From positions 1,522,053 through 1,586,052 of the forward strand of contig NC_020504.1 in assembly GCF_000349325.1 (NCBI RefSeq): a stretch of DNA of 64,000 nucleotides. Reading direction: 5' to 3'. Positions 58,209 through 64,000 of the stretch are shown in pieces. Position 1 is the first letter of the stretch. Every line of letters starts with the position of its first letter. The DNA comes from Streptomyces davaonensis JCM 4913 (GTDB taxonomy: Bacteria > Actinomycetota > Actinomycetes > Streptomycetales > Streptomycetaceae). A program made the translations under genes and the position numbers. Under the pieces are notes generated by a model. That model saw only the letters and a list, made by a program, of their open reading frames with translations. It had not been told where the DNA came from and did no database searches.

Positions 58209-60224
58209 TCACCAGGAGTGGGTCACGGTCGCGGGGGCTGATGTGGTGTACAGCTCCCCTACCGCGCGCACTTCGAACCGCGCGGCCGTCTCCCCCTGCT
58301 CGGGCCGCAGCCCCGCCACGAAGTACGCGCGCTGGCAGGTGCCGCCGAGGAAGCGCCGGGTGCCGTCGGGGAGGAGGCGGTGCAGGGTGTAGTGGCGTAC
58401 GGCGCCGGGCGCGGGGTTCCAGACGAGGCGCAGATCGCCGCCGCTAGCACCGGTGACGCGCAGTCCGGAGGGAGCGGCGGGCGTACCGGCCGCCCCGGAC
58501 CGCACGGCCAGCCCGCCGAGCCGCCAGCGCACCGTGCCGACGCTGCCACCGACCGGGGTGAGCCGGACCCCGATCGCCCGTATCGTGCCGGTCAGCCCCG
58601 TGAGCCGTACGGTCGCCGTCTGCCAGCTGTTGACCGAGTTCACAGGGAAATAGGTGTACGGCGGTGTCGACCCCGGAGTGCCGGGCTCGGCGGTGGCGAC
58701 GGCCAGCTCGACGTTCACAGCGCCCGCGTCGGCCCCGTCGGTCCGGTGGGTCAGCTCGACAACCGTGTCAACACCCACCGCCAGCCGGGTCGCGTACACA
58801 TCCAGCACGGTCGGCGCGGTCAGTTCACCGTCGACGAGCACACTGCTGCCGCCGCACCAGGCGTCCGCGAAATCGAAGTTCACAGCGGGCCGGGTGCCGG
58901 AGGTGTGCACGACCCAGCGCCGCGACGGCAGCCGGTCCTGCAACCCGAGGTGGTTCCAGGGCGCGTCCGAGCCAACCACACCCCCCTCGTACCAGCGCAG
59001 CCCGTGCCCCGTGTTGAACACACTCGCGAACGGCACCGACGTCACCGTCGACCGGTCCGCCACCGACACGGCCGGCGCCCGCCAGGCATCCGTGGCGTCC
59101 GGCCGCGCCGGATCCAGCGACCGCCCGCTCCAGAACCGGTCGTCGGCGGCATGGAACTCCCCCGGCGTACGGCCTGCGGGCAGGTGGTTGCGCGTCCACT
59201 CGGGCCGGTAGAAACCGACCGACACCACATGCGCCCGATCCCTCGGCACCATCGCGTCCCAGTTCACGGACTTGTTCCAGCCGCTCGCCTCCACATCGAC
59301 GCCCGCCCACAGCTCGTAGCGGCTGCGCCCGATCTGCTCGGCCCGCTGCCCCGAGGACGCCAGGCCGCTCGCGGACCACCGGAAGTCGACGAACATGTCG
59401 TCGGCGCGCTCGAAGAACGGCTGGTTCTGCGCGTTGAGCGCCCCCTGCCAGCTCACCGTGCCGTTCACGGTCATCGAGTCGTACCAGGTCACCCGCTGTC
59501 CGACGGCCGCCGCCCGGGACTTCAGCTCGCGCAGGAAGCCGAGCATGTCGGTGGCGAGGGCCGCGTTGCCGCCGCTGGTCTCGGCGTTGACGAACCAGCC
59601 GTCGAATCCGTACGCCCGTGCCACGGCGACGAGTTGAGCAGCCAGCGGATAGCGCCCGGCGGAGTCCTTCTGCACCAGGTCTCGCGTCCACTGCAACTGC
59701 CCGCCGTAGGCCACCGGCGGCAGGAAGATGTTGCCGAGCACGGGCACGCCGTGGCGGTGGGCGGCGTCCACGATCGGCGCGTTGGGCGCGAGGATCAGCC
59801 CCTCGCCCGAGGAGCCGCCCCAGAACACCAGCTCGTCGATGTAGGACCAGTGGGTGAGGGCGTAGTAGTCGGCGGTGGCCGCGCCCTGGGAGGGGTTGCT
59901 GGAGGTGGGTCCGAAGGAGACCAGGGACTGGATTCGGGCCTGGCCCGAGCGGGCGGTCGTGTTCACCGGCGCCGGGGTGAACCGGGCGGCGAGCGGGACG
60001 GACGCGGCGTTGAAGGCGAGGTCGGCGTCGTCGGCAGCCCGCCACGCCTTGAGGCTGCGCCAGGTGATCCCGGTGCCGGGGGTGCCGGAGGGCAGCGAGT
60101 CCGGGTACCAGTAGGAGGCGTACGGCGGGGTGGCGGCGGCCTTTCGCGCCGCGGCGGCCGGGAGCGTGGGGGTGAGGGCTGCCGCGGCCCCGGCGATCAG
60201 GACCGTGCGTCGGGTGGGTTTCAC
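58209..60224 (-). CDS. Endo-beta-N-acetylglucosaminidase (GH85), exported
   Basis: A 671-residue enzyme. A Tat-type signal (TRRTVLIAGAAAALTPTLPA) exports it. The GH85 domain (about 30-400) has the catalytic pair N213/E215 in FDGWFVNAETSGG, with VPVLGNIFLPP and VTWYDSMTVNGTVSWQ as further family marks. After it come a beta-sandwich and a C-terminal fibronectin type III domain (about 585-671). It cuts between the two GlcNAc residues of the N-glycan core, releasing the glycan outside the cell. GTG 60224 overlaps the GH5 stop by four bases. Confidence 0.9.
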   Translation of the reverse strand: MKPTRRTVLIAGAAAALTPTLPAAAARKAAATPPYASYWYPDSLPSGTPGTGITWRSLKAWRAADDADLAFNAASVPLAARFTPAPVNTTARSGQARIQSLVSFGPTSSNPSQGAATADYYALTHWSYIDELVFWGGSSGEGLILAPNAPIVDAAHRHGVPVLGNIFLPPVAYGGQLQWTRDLVQKDSAGRYPLAAQLVAVARAYGFDGWFVNAETSGGNAALATDMLGFLRELKSRAAAVGQRVTWYDSMTVNGTVSWQGALNAQNQPFFERADDMFVDFRWSASGLASSGQRAEQIGRSRYELWAGVDVEASGWNKSVNWDAMVPRDRAHVVSVGFYRPEWTRNHLPAGRTPGEFHAADDRFWSGRSLDPARPDATDAWRAPAVSVADRSTVTSVPFASVFNTGHGLRWYEGGVVGSDAPWNHLGLQDRLPSRRWVVHTSGTRPAVNFDFADAWCGGSSVLVDGELTAPTVLDVYATRLAVGVDTVVELTHRTDGADAGAVNVELAVATAEPGTPGSTPPYTYFPVNSVNSWQTATVRLTGLTGTIRAIGVRLTPVGGSVGTVRWRLGGLAVRSGAAGTPAAPSGLRVTGASGGDLRLVWNPAPGAVRHYTLHRLLPDGTRRFLGGTCQRAYFVAGLRPEQGETAARFEVRAVGELYTTSAPATVTHSW

Positions 60225-61477
60225 GAGCGGGTGCCTCCTTGGGGGTTGGGGAGTACCTGGTCGGGAGTGACCACTTCGGTGATGCCGCGCGCCGCGAGAT
60301 GGTCCTGGTCGTCGGCGCGGATGTCGAGAACGGTCGTGGGCCGGACGCCGTCGGCGGCCAGCCGGAAGTACGCGTCGAAGACCGGCCCGCCCGGCGCGCA
60401 CCGGGAACGGGCGAAGGGGTCGGCGGGAACGACGAGTGCGGTGGTGCGCGCGGCGGCCGGGCCCGGTTTCCGCGCCGCCGCGTCCGCCAGCACACGGGCC
60501 GTGTCCTTCGGCACCCGCTCGCTGGTCAACAGACCCAGTCCGTACTCCAGTTCAGGGAAGTCCGCGAGCTGCCGGGACACGTCGTGGGAGCACCACCAGG
60601 TGATGCCCCACAGGTCGGGGCAGTCCAGGGCGTTCGTGACCGTCGCCTCGGTGAAGGCGGCGGCGTGCTCGGCCGGGATCAGCGGGGCAGGGGCGCCGAC
60701 CTCCTGGAGCCAGACCGGCCGGTGCGGGTCGTCCGCCCATGCCTTGCTCAGCTCGACGAGATACGCGGCGTGGTGCTCGGTGGGCACGGAGATGCGGCCA
60801 TGCCGCTGGGCGGTGCCGTTGAACACCCAGGAGTGCACGGCGGTGACCGCGCCCAGGCGGGCGGCCTGGGCCGGGGTGAAGGGCTGGTCGTCCTGGTACC
60901 AGGTGGCGTCGTACTCGGCGTGCAGGTGGAGGCGGCCGGGGGCGCCCTCCTCGCAGGCGGCGAGCATCCGTTCCAGCCAGGCGTCGATCTGCGCGCCGGT
61001 CGCCCGGTCGGGGTCGGGGTGGGGGCCGGCGGCGAACTGGTTGACCTCGTTGCCGAGGGTCATGCCGATGAAGTTGGGCCTGTCGGCGAGGGCCGCGGCG
61101 AGGGTGCGCAGGTAGGCGGCCTGGCCGTCGAGTACGTCGGGGTCGGTGAAGAGGTTGCGCCGGTGCCAGGTGCGGGTCCAGGCGGGCAGGAAGTCGAAGC
61201 TGCTCAAGTGGCCTTGCAGTCCGTCGACGTTGACGTCGAGGCCTCGTTCGGCGGCGGCGTCGGCGAGCCGTACGAGATCGGCGACGGCCCGTTCCCGGAT
61301 CAGGGCGCGGTTGGGCTGGAAGTAGGGCCACAGCGGGAACACCCGGACGTGGTCCAGGCCCAGCGCGGCGATCGAGTCGAGGTCGGCGCGCACGGCGTCC
61401 AGGTCGAAGTCGAGCCAGTGGTGGAACCACCCGACGCTCGGGGTGTAGTTGACGCCGAAGCGCACGGCAGCAGGCAT
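60221..61477 (-). CDS. GH5-like glycoside hydrolase (beta-mannosidase candidate)
   Basis: A 418-residue TIM-barrel hydrolase of clan GH-A without a signal peptide. The acid/base is E144 in MTLGNEVNQF and the nucleophile is E259 in VWLQEVGAP. The N-terminus RFGVNYTPSVGWFHHWLDFD is typical of the GH5 group (subfamily 18) that removes the core beta-mannose from N-glycan fragments. The neighbours (GH85, GH38, a sugar importer) support a Man-beta-1,4-GlcNAc substrate. It begins 31 bases after the permease gene. The subfamily assignment is from memory of the pattern, not from alignment. Confidence 0.8.
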   Translation of the reverse strand: MPAAVRFGVNYTPSVGWFHHWLDFDLDAVRADLDSIAALGLDHVRVFPLWPYFQPNRALIRERAVADLVRLADAAAERGLDVNVDGLQGHLSSFDFLPAWTRTWHRRNLFTDPDVLDGQAAYLRTLAAALADRPNFIGMTLGNEVNQFAAGPHPDPDRATGAQIDAWLERMLAACEEGAPGRLHLHAEYDATWYQDDQPFTPAQAARLGAVTAVHSWVFNGTAQRHGRISVPTEHHAAYLVELSKAWADDPHRPVWLQEVGAPAPLIPAEHAAAFTEATVTNALDCPDLWGITWWCSHDVSRQLADFPELEYGLGLLTSERVPKDTARVLADAAARKPGPAAARTTALVVPADPFARSRCAPGGPVFDAYFRLAADGVRPTTVLDIRADDQDHLAARGITEVVTPDQVLPNPQGGTRS

Positions 61478-61508
61478 GCAGTGTCCTTGTCACACACGAG
61501 AGGGGGGT

Positions 61509-62405
61509 TCAGCCCTTCACCGCTCCCTCGCCGACCCCGCGGAAGAAGTACCGCTGGAGACAGGCGAAGAGGGCGATCAGCGGGGCGACGGCGATGACCG
61601 TGCCCGCGGCGACGAGCCGTTCGTCGTTGGCGAAGGTGCCGTGCAGATAGTTGAGGCCGATGGTGAGCGTGAACTTCGACGGATCGCTCAGCACGATGAG
61701 CGGCCACAGGAAGTCGTCCCAGGCGCCCATGAAGGCGAAGATCGCCACGACGGCCAGGGTGCCCTTGACCGCCGGCAGCGCGATCCGTACGAACCGCTGC
61801 CACACGTTGGCGCCGTCGACGAAGGCCGCCTCCTCGATCTCGTAGGGCAGGTTGAGGAAGGCGTTGCGCATCAGCAGTACGTTCAGCGCGCTGATGGAAC
61901 CGGGGAGCACCACGCCGACGAGGGTGTTGTTGAGGCCGAGCTCCCGCATGGTGGTGAACTGGGCGATGATGATGCCCTCCACGGGGACCAGCATCGCGAG
62001 GATGAACGCGAGCGTGGCGGCGCGGCGGCCCCGGTAGCGCAGCCGGGCCAGCGCGTAGCCGGCGAGGGCCGAACCGACGCAGTTGGTCACGACGTTGGCG
62101 GTGGCGACCTTCAGCGAGTTGAGGGCGTAGTCCCAGACCGGGATGGTGTCGGCGACGCGCTCGTAGTTGTGCAGGGTGGGGTCGCCCGGCAGGAACTTCG
62201 GCGGGGAGGTGTAGATGTCCTCGGTGGGGCCCTTCAGCGAGGTGGACAGCTGCCACAGGAACGGGCCGACGGTGAGGGCGAGGACGGCGAGCAACAGGGC
62301 GTAACGCAGGGCGAGTTCCCAGACGCGTACCCGCTTGCCGTGTTCGTCGGTGACCCGGGGCCCGGATTTCACGAGCTGTGGCCGTACCTTCTCGATGACG
62401 CTCAT
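61509..62405 (-). CDS. CUT1 ABC permease, MalG type
   Basis: A 298-residue permease. Six helices are traceable; the EAA loop is YEIEEAAFVDGANVWQRFVRIALPAVKG, and the N-terminal helix is ALRYALLLAVLALTVGPFLWQLSTS. The four-base overlap with the MalF-type gene shows coupling. No dedicated ATPase gene is present, so it probably uses a shared MsiK-type ATPase, as is usual for Streptomyces CUT1 systems. The cargo is probably an N-glycan-derived oligosaccharide, judged from the enzymes downstream. Confidence 0.9.
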   Translation of the reverse strand: MSVIEKVRPQLVKSGPRVTDEHGKRVRVWELALRYALLLAVLALTVGPFLWQLSTSLKGPTEDIYTSPPKFLPGDPTLHNYERVADTIPVWDYALNSLKVATANVVTNCVGSALAGYALARLRYRGRRAATLAFILAMLVPVEGIIIAQFTTMRELGLNNTLVGVVLPGSISALNVLLMRNAFLNLPYEIEEAAFVDGANVWQRFVRIALPAVKGTLAVVAIFAFMGAWDDFLWPLIVLSDPSKFTLTIGLNYLHGTFANDERLVAAGTVIAVAPLIALFACLQRYFFRGVGEGAVKG

Positions 62406-63289
62406 CCGTCCTCCCTCCGGTCGGCGCGCAGGACGAGCAGCATCAGCGCGACGGTGACGACGAAGACGACGACCGAGATCGCGGAGGCGTAGCCGACCCG
62501 GCCGGTCAGACCCGTGCCGGTGCGCTGGACGAGCATCACGAGCGTGGTGTCCTCACCGGCGGGGCCGCCGCTCGGCCCGGCCATCAGGTAGACCTCCGAG
62601 AACACCTTGAAGGCGGCCACCGACGACAGCGCCCCGACCAGCACCATGGTCGACCGGACCGCGGGGACGGTGACCGTGACGAAGCGCCGTACGGCGCCCG
62701 CGCCGTCGACCGCGGCGGCCTCGTGGAGTTCGCGGGGGACGTTGGCGAGGGCCGCCAGGTAAATGATCATGTAGTAGCCGAGGCCCTTCCAGACCGTGAC
62801 GGCCATGGCGCTGAGCAGCAGCAGCCACTGGTCGCTGAGGAATCCGACCCGGCCGACGCCGATGGTCTCCAGCAGCGAGTTCACCAGGCCGCGTTCGTCG
62901 AGCAGCCACACCCAGATCAGCCCCACCACGACGATCGAGGCGACGACGGGGGTGTAGAAGGCGGAGCGGAAGAAGGCGATGCCGGGGATGTTCTTCTGCA
63001 CGAGCAGCGCCAGCAGCAGCGGCAGGATCACCAGCGCCGGGACCACACCGAGGACGTACAGCGTGCTGTTGCGCAGCCCGATCCAGAACATGTCGTCGTG
63101 CAGCAGCTCGCGAAAGTTGTCGAGGCCGATGAACTCGCCCTCGATCAGCGTGCGTCGGTCGGTGAAGGCGTTGACCAGGGTGGAGACGAACGGGTAGAGG
63201 ATGAAGACGCCGATGACCAGCAGGCCGGGAGCGGCGAACAGCCAGGGGCTCAGCGGCAGTTGACGCCGCACCCGGGACACGGTGGCCAT
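62402..63289 (-). CDS. CUT1 ABC permease, MalF type
   Basis: A 295-residue permease with six helices, starting PLSPWLFAAPGLLVIGVFILYPFVSTLVNAF. The EAA loop reads PRELHEAAAVDGAGAVRRFVTVTVPAVRS. It is the partner of the MalG-type gene. It follows the substrate-binding protein gene by two bases, so the three form one transport unit. The substrate cannot be read from the permease itself. Confidence 0.9.
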   Translation of the reverse strand: MATVSRVRRQLPLSPWLFAAPGLLVIGVFILYPFVSTLVNAFTDRRTLIEGEFIGLDNFRELLHDDMFWIGLRNSTLYVLGVVPALVILPLLLALLVQKNIPGIAFFRSAFYTPVVASIVVVGLIWVWLLDERGLVNSLLETIGVGRVGFLSDQWLLLLSAMAVTVWKGLGYYMIIYLAALANVPRELHEAAAVDGAGAVRRFVTVTVPAVRSTMVLVGALSSVAAFKVFSEVYLMAGPSGGPAGEDTTLVMLVQRTGTGLTGRVGYASAISVVVFVVTVALMLLVLRADRREDG

Positions 63290-63291
63290 CG

Positions 63292-64000
63292 CTACCCCTG
63301 CTGCTGGAGGAGCCGGTCGCAGGCCTCGACAGCGTTGTCAAGCGCTTCCTTTGGGCTCTCCTTGCCCTGGAGCGCCTTGGCGACCTCGTTGCGCAGCTCG
63401 GTCTTCATCTGCTCGCTGAACAGCACCGGCGTGTAATTGACCGCGTTCTTCAGCGACTTGGCGGCGGCGATCCGCACCCGTGTCTCGTCGGTCCCGTCCT
63501 CCTTCGTGAAGTACGGGTCGTCCAGCGACCCTGCCGTGCTCGGGAAGATCGCGACCTTCTTGGCGAAGGACATCTGGTGCTCGGCGTCGGTGACGTAGTG
63601 CGCGAAGGCGACGGCGGCGGGCTTCCGCTTGGTCTGGGAGTTGACCATCACGCCCATCACGTACATGTTGACGTGCCCCGTGCTGGTGATCTGGTCGGTG
63701 ATGCCGATGTTCTTGTACAGGTTCGGCGCCTGCTTCTTGAAGTTGCCGAGGTCCAGGGCGCTGCCGGGGTTCATGGCGACAGCCTCGGTGAGGAACTTCT
63801 TCCCGGACGACTCCGGGGTGGCGGTGAGCGCCTGCGGGTCGAGGGCCTTGGCGTCGTACAACTCCTTGTACTTGGTGAGAAGTTCGACCCCCTTGGCGTC
63901 GTTGAAGGCGAAGCCGGTGCCCTCGTCGTTCATCAGCGGGACGCCGTAGCGCCCGAAGTCCTCGACGGTGGGGACATTGGCGAGGGTGGCGACCTTGCCG
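63292..64000 (-). CDS. CUT1 extracellular sugar-binding protein (partial)
   Basis: The C-terminal 235 residues of an extracellular solute-binding protein. The gene runs off the right end of the window, so its signal and lipobox are not seen. The visible part has VPTVEDFGRYGVPLMNDEGT, VELLTKYKELYDAKALDPQAL, MNPGSALDLGNFKKQAPNLY, and the late FAHYVTDAEHQMSFAKKVAIFPS typical of family 1 binding proteins. It ends RLLQQQG. It should bind the glycan fragment released by the GH85 enzyme and hand it to the permeases. Confidence 0.88.
   Translation of the reverse strand, partial: GKVATLANVPTVEDFGRYGVPLMNDEGTGFAFNDAKGVELLTKYKELYDAKALDPQALTATPESSGKKFLTEAVAMNPGSALDLGNFKKQAPNLYKNIGITDQITSTGHVNMYVMGVMVNSQTKRKPAAVAFAHYVTDAEHQMSFAKKVAIFPSTAGSLDDPYFTKEDGTDETRVRIAAAKSLKNAVNYTPVLFSEQMKTELRNEVAKALQGKESPKEALDNAVEACDRLLQQQG

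Noticed and set aside
1..64000. tRNA, rRNA, CRISPR or intact insertion sequences
   Set aside because: I looked for cloverleaf-like stretches, regularly spaced repeats and transposase motifs and saw none. Only the integrase relic suggests a mobile element.

Overview
The window is very GC-rich (about 70% or more by eye), with dense genes, many 1 to 4 base stop/start overlaps, GTG and TTG starts, Tat and lipoprotein signals, SpoIIE-type signalling, a terpene cluster and a TTA codon. All of this points to a Streptomyces or close relative. The first 12 bases look like an artificial contig linker, so the sequence probably comes from a draft assembly. I see no rRNA, tRNA or CRISPR array.

Layout. 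0-4.3 kb: cell-surface genes (a Pro-rich membrane tail, a DUF4239 protein, two convergent paralogous secreted proteins, a sortase and a NodB deacetylase). 4.4-17 kb: a stress/energy block with a universal stress protein, a six-gene complex-I/hydrogenase-4-like membrane complex that lacks the NiFe-binding cysteines, an ArsR regulator on a large palindrome, then a second operon (ArsR, SulP transporter, FMN split-barrel protein, STAS protein). Content and order resemble the hypoxia-linked Rv0080-Rv0087 locus of Mycobacterium tuberculosis. 16.5-21.3 kb: a MarR/hydrolase divergon, a CapA-like lipoprotein and an ECF sigma/anti-sigma pair. 21.4-22.5 kb: two frameshifted genes. 22.6-33 kb: a copper-resistance island (cupredoxin-CopA-YHS ATPase, multicopper oxidase, two DUF6153-like proteins, CsoR-like palindromes) and an MFS/TetR pair, followed by a decayed integrase. 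33.6-39.3 kb: a DNA glycosylase, a SpoIIE phosphatase, a lipoprotein and a lipase-maturation-factor-like protein. 39.3-42.8 kb: a three-gene terpene operon (P450, FAD oxidoreductase, class I terpene synthase). 43-51.6 kb: an eight-gene L-fucose uptake and oxidation operon with a divergent FadR-type GntR regulator. 51.7-55 kb: a two-gene EACC1/caspase unit whose effector is a caspase fused through three membrane helices to an extracellular penicillin-binding transpeptidase. 55.1-64 kb: a glycan operon (CUT1 ABC transporter, GH5-like, GH85 and GH38 enzymes) suited to N-glycan degradation, running off the end of the window.

How the parts work together. The fucose operon and the GH85/GH38/GH5 operon together could take apart and eat fucosylated N-glycans or glycoproteins. 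The caspase-PBP gene lies between them, on the same strand as both. Its predicted topology (caspase inside, transpeptidase outside), its partnership with EACC1 and its single TTA codon make it the best candidate here for a poorly described system: a wall- or antibiotic-sensing, developmentally gated suicide or immunity effector. The second best is the NiFe-less hydrogenase-like (Ehr-type) complex under a palindrome that is shared with the neighbouring SulP operon.
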